From: Streptacidiphilus jeojiense
Lineage (GTDB): Bacteria > Actinomycetota > Actinomycetes > Streptomycetales > Streptomycetaceae
Length of the DNA stretch: 64,000 bases
Assembly: GCF_000719095.1 (NCBI RefSeq)
Contig: NZ_JOEH01000001.1
Span: 394,326 to 458,325, forward strand
Direction: 5' to 3'
Both the position numbers and the translations under genes were made by a program. Position 1 is the stretch's first letter. Every line of letters begins with the position of its first letter. Under the pieces are notes generated by a model that was not told the origin of the DNA, searched no databases, and saw only the letters and a program-made list of their open reading frames with translations. This document shows positions 34,772 through 43,400 of the stretch, piece by piece.

Positions 34772-34800
34772 AGGCGGCCCCGGGATTCCCGGGGCCGCCT
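34772..34800 (+). terminator. Terminator of the acetate-type transporter gene
   Basis: A perfect 14-bp stem (34772-34785 with 34787-34800) lies 22 bp after the stop codon. Confidence 0.85.
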
Positions 34801-34833
34801 TCCGCGCAACTGGTGCATGCACGCATCTGGTCC

Positions 34834-34851
34834 GTACCGACCAGTCGGTAC
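34834..34851. promoter_or_regulatory. TetR-operator-like palindrome upstream of MFS gene
   Basis: GTACCGAC-CA-GTCGGTAC has perfect 8-bp arms and is 120 bp upstream of the MFS start. Such ACCGAC/GTCGGT sites are common TetR-family operators, but no TetR gene is adjacent. Confidence 0.5.
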
Positions 34852-34970
34852 TAACCTCCGTTCACGCCCTCGCCGCCGAGGCCCGTGCCCTTGCGGGCGT
34901 GCGTCCCGGCACGATCGCGCGCCGTCCCGTCCGTCCGCATCCCGTACGCACCGGTGCCCCGAGGAGCAGC

Positions 34971-36686
34971 ATGACCACCACTCCGTTCAACGCAGACGCG
35001 CCGGCCTCCAGACCCGCGCCCGGCGCACTCACCCGGCTCTGGCAGCGCGACCTGGCCCACTACCCGGACACCGGCCGCCGCTACGCCTACCTGGCCATCG
35101 TGGTGCTGACCACGATCGTTCTGTACTACGCCCTGTACATCCAGTACGCGGTGGCGACCTCGATCATCACCCACTTCCACATGACCTACCGCTACTTCAT
35201 CTGGGTCTCCGTGGTCGGCAACGCCGTCGGCGCCTTCGCCTCGCTGATCGCGGGCCTGGCCGACCGCTGGGGCCGGGCCAACATGGTGGTGTACGGGCTG
35301 CTGGTCACCGGACTGCTGGTGCTGTTCGGCCTGCCGAACGCCTCCGGCGAGCTGTCCTACCTGATCCTGTTCGCCCTGGTCGGCTTCGTCGAAGGCATCG
35401 TGCTGGTGGCGACACCGGCCCTGATCAGGGACTTCTCACCACAGCTGGGCCGGGCCACGGCCATGGGCTACTGGACCATGGGCCCGGTGCTGGGCAGCCT
35501 GGTGGTCACCACGGTGACCAGCAGCACCCTGAACTCCTCCAGCTGGCAGGACGAGCTGCGCTACGCCGGGATCTCCACGCTGATCGTGTTCCTGCTCTCC
35601 TTGGTCGCGCTGCGCGAGCTGTCCCCCCGGCTGCGCGACCAGATCATGGTGACCCTGCGCGACCGGGCCCTGGTCGAGGCCCGGGCCAAGGGCATGGACC
35701 TCGGCGAGGTCGAGTCCGGCAGCCACTGGCGCCAGATGATGCGCCTGGACGTGGTCGGCTCGGCCGTCGCCATCAGCATCTTCCTGCTGCTGTACTTCGC
35801 CGCGGTCGGCAACTTCGTGGTCTACTTCTCGACCGTCTTCGGCTACTCGGAGCAGCGGGTCAACGCCCTGGCCAACTGGTACTGGGCGGCCAACGCCATC
35901 GCCCTGGTGGTCGCCGGCCTGGCCTCGGACCGGCTGAAGGTCCGCAAGCCGTTCATGCTGGTGGGCGCCGTCGGCAGCATCGTGGTGACGCTGATCTTCG
36001 CGCTGAGCGCGACCCACGCCAAGACCGGCTACTACACCTTCGCCTGGATGTTCATCGGCATCGGCGTGCTCAGCGGGCTGACCTACGCGCCGTGGATGGC
36101 GAGCTTCACCGAGACCGTGGAGAAGCACAACCCGGCCGCGACGGCGACCGGCCTCGCGGTGTGGGGCTGGATCATCCGGATCGTGGTCGCGGTGTCCGCC
36201 GCGTTCGTCCCGGTGGTGGTGACCACGGCGACCCCGCTGGTGGAGCACGGCGCGGCGGTGGCGACCGCGGAGGCCCAGGCCGGTCCGGCGCTCGCTATCG
36301 TCAACGCCCATCCGCAGCTCTTCGCCGAGCTGCAGAAGTACCCGCCGACCGCGATCCCGCCCGCGCTGCAGGCCCAGGCGGTGCAGCAGGTGGGCCTGCC
36401 CGGCCTGCAGACGGTGCAGAAGGCCCAGCCCCAGCTCGCGGTGCTGCAGCAGTACGGCACCACGGTGCAGAAGGCCGCCAAGGACAACCCCGGCAACTGG
36501 CGCACCTGGTGGTTCGTCTGCCTGGCCGGCCAGGTGCTGTTCCTGCCGTTCCTGTTCGTGATGGCGGGGCGCTGGAGCCCGAAGAAGGCGCGCGAGGACG
36601 CCGAGGAGCACCAGCGGCTGGTGGACCTGGAGATGGCCGCGATGGCCGGCGCCGGCGGCCAGGAAGGCGACGGCGAGAGCGGCTGA
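34971..36686 (+). CDS. MFS transporter with a large extracytoplasmic loop
   Basis: A 571-residue major facilitator with 12 or so membrane segments. The sugar-transporter-like motif is GLADRWGRANMVV after TM2. An insertion of about 90 mostly polar, Gln/Ala-rich residues (about 425-515, including PQLFAELQKYPP) lies before the last membrane segment. It is absent from ordinary MFS proteins. ATG follows GAGGAGCAGC. The substrate is not evident. A TetR-like palindrome lies upstream and a common streptomycete hairpin follows. Confidence 0.9.
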   Translation: MTTTPFNADAPASRPAPGALTRLWQRDLAHYPDTGRRYAYLAIVVLTTIVLYYALYIQYAVATSIITHFHMTYRYFIWVSVVGNAVGAFASLIAGLADRWGRANMVVYGLLVTGLLVLFGLPNASGELSYLILFALVGFVEGIVLVATPALIRDFSPQLGRATAMGYWTMGPVLGSLVVTTVTSSTLNSSSWQDELRYAGISTLIVFLLSLVALRELSPRLRDQIMVTLRDRALVEARAKGMDLGEVESGSHWRQMMRLDVVGSAVAISIFLLLYFAAVGNFVVYFSTVFGYSEQRVNALANWYWAANAIALVVAGLASDRLKVRKPFMLVGAVGSIVVTLIFALSATHAKTGYYTFAWMFIGIGVLSGLTYAPWMASFTETVEKHNPAATATGLAVWGWIIRIVVAVSAAFVPVVVTTATPLVEHGAAVATAEAQAGPALAIVNAHPQLFAELQKYPPTAIPPALQAQAVQQVGLPGLQTVQKAQPQLAVLQQYGTTVQKAAKDNPGNWRTWWFVCLAGQVLFLPFLFVMAGRWSPKKAREDAEEHQRLVDLEMAAMAGAGGQEGDGESG

Positions 36687-36734
36687 GCCTCGGCGCCCGG
36701 CTGGTCCGCCGTCTCAGCCGGGGTTGCGCAGTTC

Positions 36735-36758
36735 CCCGCGCCCCTTTCGGGGCGCGGG
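36735..36758. terminator. GC-rich hairpin with a recurrent streptomycete context
   Basis: CCCGCGCCCC (36735-36744) pairs with GGGGCGCGGG (36749-36758) around a TTTC loop. It is preceded by GGGGTTGCGCAGTTC, a sequence that recurs with this hairpin in many Streptomyces genomes. It probably terminates the MFS transcript. Confidence 0.7.
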
Positions 36759-36859
36759 TGAAGGCCTCCTCAGGAACGGCCCGTTATCGGGGCGTGATCT
36801 GAAGGCCGATCTCAACGGCGGCTCAGCGGCCTCTCAGACCCGGCCGCGACGGTTGCTCC

Positions 36860-38149
36860 ATGTCCACAACCATCGCAGCACCCTCGACGCCGGCCCAGGG
36901 GGTCACGGTACGGCCGCTGCCGCGCCGTGACCCGCTGCCCGCCGAGCTGGAAACGCCCATGCTCGACGTCGTGGTCCCCGTGTACAACGAGGAACACGAC
37001 CTCGGCCCCAGCGTGCACCGCCTGCACGCCTACCTCGACCGCGCCTTCCCGTACGGCTTCCGGATCACCATCGCCGACAACGCCAGCACCGACGGCACCC
37101 CGGTGGTGGCCGAGCAACTGGCCCGCGAACTGCCCGCGGTGTGCGTCCGCAGGCTCCCGCTCAAGGGGCGCGGCCGGGCGCTGAACAACGTCTGGGCCGC
37201 CTCCGACGCACCCGTGCTCGCCTACATGGACGTCGACCTCTCCACCGACCTCAGCGCGCTGCTGCCGCTGGTCGCCCCGCTGATCTCGGGCCACTCCGAC
37301 ATCGCCATCGGCTCCCGGCTGGCCCGCGGCTCGCAGGTGGTGCGCGGGCCCAAGCGCGAGTTCATCTCCCGCGCCTACAACCAGATCCTGCGCCGGACCC
37401 TGTCGGTGCGCTTCAGCGACGCCCAGTGCGGGTTCAAGGCGATCCGGGCCGACGTCGCCGAACGGCTGCTGCCGATGGTCGAGGACACCGGCTGGTTCTT
37501 CGACACCGAACTGCTGGTGCTGGCCGAACGCGCCGGACTGCGCATCCACGAGGTGCCGGTCGACTGGGTCGACGACCCCAACAGCAGCGTGGACATCGTG
37601 GCCACCGCCAAGGCCGACCTCAAGGGCTGCTGGCGGGTCGGCCGGGGCCTGGCCACCGGCAGCATCTCGCTGGCCGAACTCCGGCGGCCCGAGCCCGAGC
37701 AGCCGGAACTGCCCGGTGTCCCGCACGGTCTCGGCGGACAGCTGCTGCGCTTCGGCGCGGTCGGCGCCGCCAGCACCCTGCTCTACCTGGTGCTGTTCAG
37801 CCTCGCCGGCACCCTGATGGGCACTCAACTGGCGAACGCCACAGCACTGTTGCTCAGTGCAATCACCAACACCGCGGCCAACCGCCGGCTCACCTTCGGC
37901 GTGCGGGGGTCGGGCGCCGGACGGCACCAGGCCCAGGGCCTGGCCGTGTTCCTGCTGAGCCTGGTGCTCACCAGCGGCTCGCTCGCCCTGCTGCACGCCC
38001 TCTCCCCCGACCCGGGCCATGCGACGGAGCTGGCCGTACTCGTCGCGGCGAACCTCGCCGCCACCCTGGTGCGCTTCGTCCTGCTGCGCACCTGGGTCTT
38101 CCGCAAGCACAGCAGCCAGCACCGGCACCAGCAGAGGAACTCCGCATGA
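36860..38149 (+). CDS. Glycosyltransferase family 2 fused to a GtrA-like membrane domain
   Basis: A 429-residue membrane-associated protein. The N-terminal GT-A domain (about residues 32-270) has DVVVPVYNEEHDLG, ADNASTDGT and the metal-binding MDVDLSTDL, as in polyprenyl-phosphate glycosyltransferases (dolichol-phosphate-mannose-synthase type). The C-terminal ~130 residues have four hydrophobic segments with the GtrA pattern (LLRFGAVGAASTLLYLVLF...NTAANRRLTFG). It probably makes or flips a polyprenyl-phosphate sugar used by the downstream GT39-like enzyme, to which it is coupled by an ATGA overlap. ATG at 36860 has no strong ribosome-binding site. Confidence 0.93.
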   Translation: MSTTIAAPSTPAQGVTVRPLPRRDPLPAELETPMLDVVVPVYNEEHDLGPSVHRLHAYLDRAFPYGFRITIADNASTDGTPVVAEQLARELPAVCVRRLPLKGRGRALNNVWAASDAPVLAYMDVDLSTDLSALLPLVAPLISGHSDIAIGSRLARGSQVVRGPKREFISRAYNQILRRTLSVRFSDAQCGFKAIRADVAERLLPMVEDTGWFFDTELLVLAERAGLRIHEVPVDWVDDPNSSVDIVATAKADLKGCWRVGRGLATGSISLAELRRPEPEQPELPGVPHGLGGQLLRFGAVGAASTLLYLVLFSLAGTLMGTQLANATALLLSAITNTAANRRLTFGVRGSGAGRHQAQGLAVFLLSLVLTSGSLALLHALSPDPGHATELAVLVAANLAATLVRFVLLRTWVFRKHSSQHRHQQRNSA

Positions 38150-40383
38150 CCATCCACGCCCCCGAGACCGACACCCCGCTCAGCGAGCAGCCGCCCGCAC
38201 CCCGGTCCCACGGCCGGGCCAGGCCCGAGCCGCTCTTCCCGACCTGGGATCCGCCGCCGCAGAAACCCCGGCTGCCGCTCGGCGAGCGGGTCCGCACCCT
38301 CCCCGGCCGGGTCTGGCGCGGCCGGCCCGAGGACCCCCGCTGGGTCCGCCCGGCCCTGCTCGGCCTGCTGTTCGCCACGGCCGTGCTCTACCTGTGGAAC
38401 CTCAGCGCCTCCGGCTACGCCAACTCCTTCTACTCGGCGGCGGCGCAGGCCGGCTCCAAGAACTGGGAGGCGTTCTTCTTCGGCTCCTCGGACGCCGGCA
38501 ACTCCATCACCGTCGACAAGCCCCCGGCGGCGCTGTGGGTGATGGGCCTGTCGGTGCGGGTCTTCGGCCTCAGCTCCTGGTCGATCCTGGTCCCGCAGGC
38601 GCTGATGGGCGTCGCCACCGTGGGCACCGTCTACGCGGCGGTGCGCCGCCGCTTCAGCGCCCACGCCGGGCTGATCGCCGGCGCGGTGCTGGCGCTGACC
38701 CCGGTCGCGGTGCTGATGTTCCGCTTCAACAACCCGGACGCGCTGCTGGCGCTGCTGCTCACGCTGGCCACCTACGCGATGCTGCGGGCCCACGAGGACG
38801 GCCGCACCCGCTGGGTGGTGCTGGCCGGAGCGCTGATCGGCTTCGCCTTCCTGACCAAGACCCTGCAGGCCTTCCTGGTGCTGCCGGCCTTCGCCGCCGT
38901 CTACCTGGCCTTCGGCCCGCACCGGCTGCGGAAGCGGATCGGCCAGCTGGCCTGGGGCACCCTGGCGATGCTGCTCGCCGGCGGCTGGTGGGTCGCCATC
39001 GTCCAGCTGGTCCCGGCGGCCGACCGTCCCTACATCGGCGGCTCCACCGACAACTCCTTCCTGTCGCTGACCTTCGGCTACAACGGCTTCGGGCGGCTGA
39101 CGGGCGATGAGACCGGAAGCGTGGGCGGCGGCGGTACCGGCTCCACCGGCCAGTGGGGTGCCACCGGCATCACCCGTCTGTTCAGCTCGGACATCGGCGG
39201 TCAGATCTCCTGGCTGATCCCGGCGGCGGTGATCCTGCTCGCCCTCGGCGTCTGGGTCACCCGTCGGGCCAAGCGGGCCGACACCGCGCGGGCAGCGTTC
39301 CTGCTCTGGGGCGGCTCGTTCCTCTTCACCGCGCTCACCTTCAGCTACATGAGCGGCATCTTCCACGCCTACTACACCGTGGCGCTGGCCCCCTCCATCG
39401 CCGCCCTGGTCGGCATGGGCGCGGAGGCCGTCTGGCGCGGACGCAGGCGTCCGGGTGTGGCCACGGTCGGCGCGGCCACCATCGGCGTCTCGGCGATCTG
39501 GGCCTTCGTCCTGCTGAACCGCAGCGCGGACTTCTACCCGGCGGTGCGCTGGCTGGTGCTGCTGCTGGGGCTGGCAGCAGCAGCGCTGTTCCTGGCCAAC
39601 GCCTTCGTCCCGGCCGCTTCCGGGATCAAGCGGCTGATGGTGGCCGCCGGGGTCGCCGCGCTGATCTCGATGCTGGCCGGCCAGGCCGCCTATGCGGCGG
39701 ACACCGCGTCCACCGGTCATACCGGTTCCATCCCGACCGCCGGTCCGAGCACCGGCATGGGCGGCATGGGCGGCGGGATGCCCGGCGGCGGCAAGACCGG
39801 CGGCTTCGGCGGCGGCACGGGTGGCGGCGGAACGCCCCCGACCGGCACCGGCGGCGGCGCGGGTGCCGCGGCCGGTGCGGGCGCCGCGGGCGGCAGCAGC
39901 TCGCAGGCCGGCATGCCGGGTGGGACCACCGGCGGCACGACCGGCGGAACCGGTAGGACCGGTACCGCACCGTCCGGCACCGAGCAGGGCTCCATGGGTG
40001 GCGGAGGCGCCAGCGGCCTGCTCAACGGAGCCACCGTCAGCTCCGCGATGACCACCCTGCTGGAGAAGAACGCCTCCAGCTACACCTGGGTCGCCGCGAC
40101 CATCGGCTCCCAGAACGCGGCCAGCTACCAGCTGGCCACCCAGCAGTCGGTCATGCCGATCGGCGGCTTCAACGGCACCGACAACTCGCCGACGCTGGCC
40201 CAGTTCGAGCAGTACGTCAAGGAAGGGAAGATCCACTACTTCATCGCCGCCTCCACCGGGGGCCAGGGCGGCAGCACCGGCTCCGCCTCCCAGATCACCG
40301 CCTGGGTGAAGGCCCACTACAAGGCCACCACCGTGGACGGCACCACCGTCTACGACCTGACCGCGGCGACCACCTCCGGCTGA
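38146..40383 (+). CDS. GT39/ArnT-family membrane glycosyltransferase with Gly-rich loop
   Basis: A 745-residue polytopic protein. About ten membrane segments fill residues 65-525; the catalytic-loop acidic residue is in NSITVDKPPAALWV, as in PMT/ArnT enzymes that use polyprenyl-phosphate sugars as donors. Residues about 527-625 are a low-complexity Gly/Thr/Ser region (GMGGMGGGMPGG-like), followed by an extracellular ~120-residue domain ending at the C-terminus. It transfers sugar outside the membrane to an unknown acceptor. ATG overlaps the stop of the GT2-GtrA gene, so the pair is an operon. Confidence 0.93.
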   Translation: MTIHAPETDTPLSEQPPAPRSHGRARPEPLFPTWDPPPQKPRLPLGERVRTLPGRVWRGRPEDPRWVRPALLGLLFATAVLYLWNLSASGYANSFYSAAAQAGSKNWEAFFFGSSDAGNSITVDKPPAALWVMGLSVRVFGLSSWSILVPQALMGVATVGTVYAAVRRRFSAHAGLIAGAVLALTPVAVLMFRFNNPDALLALLLTLATYAMLRAHEDGRTRWVVLAGALIGFAFLTKTLQAFLVLPAFAAVYLAFGPHRLRKRIGQLAWGTLAMLLAGGWWVAIVQLVPAADRPYIGGSTDNSFLSLTFGYNGFGRLTGDETGSVGGGGTGSTGQWGATGITRLFSSDIGGQISWLIPAAVILLALGVWVTRRAKRADTARAAFLLWGGSFLFTALTFSYMSGIFHAYYTVALAPSIAALVGMGAEAVWRGRRRPGVATVGAATIGVSAIWAFVLLNRSADFYPAVRWLVLLLGLAAAALFLANAFVPAASGIKRLMVAAGVAALISMLAGQAAYAADTASTGHTGSIPTAGPSTGMGGMGGGMPGGGKTGGFGGGTGGGGTPPTGTGGGAGAAAGAGAAGGSSSQAGMPGGTTGGTTGGTGRTGTAPSGTEQGSMGGGGASGLLNGATVSSAMTTLLEKNASSYTWVAATIGSQNAASYQLATQQSVMPIGGFNGTDNSPTLAQFEQYVKEGKIHYFIAASTGGQGGSTGSASQITAWVKAHYKATTVDGTTVYDLTAATTSG

Positions 40384-40399
40384 CGCCGGTCGCAGCAGA

Positions 40400-40444
40400 C
40401 GGACGCCCGGCCCCGGATCACTGTGATCCGGGGCCGGGCGTCCG
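40400..40444. terminator. Terminator between GT39 and amylopullulanase genes
   Basis: Perfect 22-bp arms (40400-40421 and 40423-40444) lie between convergent genes; the innermost pairs must open to form a loop. Confidence 0.9.
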
Positions 40445-40462
40445 GGCTCTGCGCCCGAGCTG

Positions 40463-43400
40463 CTACTGCTGGACGAAGACCGCCACGGTCCGCGCGGGGA
40501 CCGTGAAGGTGCCCGTGGCGGGGTCGAAGGCGGAGCTGCGGACCACCGGGTCCGAGCCGCCGGCCTGGGCCGGGTGGAGCTTCTGGCTGGTGCCGGCCAG
40601 ACCGGTGACGGTCTGCTGCTGGCTGGTCGGGGTCGCGTTGAAGACGACCGTGACGGACTTGTAGGTGTTCAGGCCGGTGCCGTCGAGGTGCAGCGTGATC
40701 ACGCCCGGGGTCTCACCGGAGGTGCCCGAGAGCGGGTAGCTGAGGCGCTGCTGCACGGCGGCGGCGGTGGTCAGTGAGAACAGCGGGGTGGACTTCTTGA
40801 TCTGCAGGAACTGCTGGTACTGGGCCGAGGCCGACTGCTCGGCGGCGCAGCCGGGGACCAGGTCGGTCCGGGCCAGCAGCGGCTGGGCGAAGGTCCAGGA
40901 GGACTGGTTGGCCGCCGCCAGCGGCAGGCCGTGGCCGAAGCCGTTGCCCTGGGTGCAGTTCCAGTGGATCGCGTTGAACCAGTCGCCGCTGTCGTAGGAG
41001 TTGGCGTCGAGCGACTTGGAGCGCAGCAGGTCGCTGCCGGCCACCGCGAATCCGGGACCCTGGGAGAGGGCCGTGGTGGCGAGCGCGAGCGACTGCATCC
41101 GGGCCCGGTCCGCCATCGAGGTGCCGGTCGGCAGCTTGTAGATCAGCGCGTCGTAGAGGTCCAGGTTGTCGTGGGCGTCCACATAGGTGATGGCCTCCCC
41201 GGGGGCGTCGGTGTAGCCGGTCGGCGAGCCGTTGTAGTCGACCTCCGAGCCCTTGACGGTCCTTCCGCTGCTGTCGGTGAAGGAGTAGGAGGCCAGGTCG
41301 CCGGTGAGGCCGACCTTCAGCTGGTCCATGGCGTGCAGCAGGTTCGCCTTCTGCTGAGCCGCCGTGCCGTTGGCGGCGGCTCCGTTGGGATCGGTGTAGA
41401 GGCCGGAGGCGAAGCCCTGGATCCGCGGGTCGGTGTCGAACGGGCCGCCGCCGCGGACCGCGTCGCGCTGGCGGTCGTTGAAGGTGGCGATGCCGGTGCC
41501 GGCCATGTTGGTCTGGGTGGCCTGGACGAAGCGGGCGTCGTTGGCGACGACGCCGAAGTTCCAGCCCTCGCCGTAGAGGAACTCGGAGCGTCCGGTCTTC
41601 TTCAGCGAGGCCTGGACGTCCAGCATGGTCTGCTTGGGGTCCAGACCCATCAGGTCGAAGCGGAAGCCGTCGACGTGGTACTCGTCGGCCCAGGTCCGGG
41701 TGGAGTCCACCACCAGCTTGTTCATCATGGTGTGCTCGGGCGCGGTGTCGGCGCAGCAGCTGTCGGTGGTCACCGCGCCGGTGGCGCTCAGGCGCTGGTA
41801 GTAGCCCGGGACGATCTGGTCCAGGACCGAGGTCGCCGCCTCGCCGGAGGCCGCGGTGTGGTTGTAGACCACGTCCATGACCACCCGCAGGCCGATCCTG
41901 TGCAGCGCGGCGACCATCTGCCGGAACTGCTCGGTGCGGGCGGTGCCGTCGGCGTCGGTGGCGTAGGAGCCCTCGGGGACGGTGAAGTGGTAGGGGTCGT
42001 AGCCCCAGTTGTAGTCGTCGGTGGCCGCCGAGGCGCTGACGCAGGCCTGCTGGGACTGCGAGTCGGGGGCGTAGGAGGCCAGGTCGCAGGCCGGGGTGGT
42101 CTGCTCGGACTTGGTCTCCGGGACGGAGGAGAAGTCGAAGGTCGGCAGCAGGTGGACGGTGGTGACCCCGGACTTGGCCAGGGCGGCGAGGTGCTTCATG
42201 CCGTCGGAGTCCAGGTCGTTGAAGGCCAGGTAGGTGCCGCGGTCGGCGGCCGGGACGGTGGTGTCGGCCGAGGAGAAGTCGCTGACGTGCAGCTCCTGGA
42301 TCTCCTGCTGGGTGGAGGTCAGCGCCTTGGGCGACCGGTCACCCTTCCAGCCCTCGGGCGCGGTCGACGGGTCGTCCAGGTCGACGATCTCGCTGCGCTT
42401 GGAGTCGGCGGACAGGGCCAGCGAGTAGGGGTCGGTGACGTGGTTGGTGACCACCTTCTGCACGCTCGGCGCCCAGACCTGCACCTGGTAGAGGTAGTAC
42501 TTCCCCTTCCAGGAGGCGGGCCCGGTCACCGACCACACTCCGGTGGAGTCGTCCCGGTGCATGGCGACGGTGCGGGCGGTGCCGCCGGTGGGGCCGTCGT
42601 AGAGCTCCAGGCTGACCGACTGCGCGGTCGGGGCCCAGACCGAGAGCCTGGCCGAGTTGTGCGAGACCACCGGCCCCAGGGTGGCGTTGACCGCCTTGGT
42701 CGCGTAGACGGCGTCCAGGACGCCCGGGATCTGTACCCCGGTGGCGGCCAGCAGTGCGCCGTTGGCCTCACGCTCCGTCATGATCAGCTGGCCGCGCAGT
42801 GCGGTGGTGATCCGGCTCCGGTCGCGCGGGTCGACCGTGAAGGCTGCGTAGCCCTTGAGCTCGGGGTGGGCGGCGAGTTGGGCCGCCGTCAGACCGGTGC
42901 TGACGGGCAGCAGCCGGAGCCAGTAGCCGGGGTCGGTCAGGTCGCCGTCCTTGACCGCGAGGGCGCCGGTGGGTGAGTAGACCATCTCCGCCGACGCGCC
43001 CGCCGCCAGGTTCTGGCCGAAGCCCCAGGCCGCCGGGACGGCGACGGTGGTGCCGTCGATCCACTGCGCCTTGGACTGGGTCAGGTCGAGGTCCGCGGCC
43101 GAGGCCGTGGACTGCGGCAGGATGTAGCCGGGAGTGGAGTCGGTGATCCACACCTCGCGGCCGTTCACCGCGAAGTTGAGCTCCTGGTTGTCCGGCAGGT
43201 CCTTGGTGTCGCCGTTGTGGATGATGTAGTCGAGGACGGTCGCCCCCGACGCCAGCGGCACGGTGAAGACGTCACCGAAGGCATCCGTGCTGGAGGGCTG
43301 GAGCGGGCTGGTCCAGTCGGTGGGGGTGGCCGCGCCGGTCCAGTCGTGCAGGCCCCAGCCGGTGTAGTTGCCGTCGGTGCGGTGGTAGTGGATGACCGCG

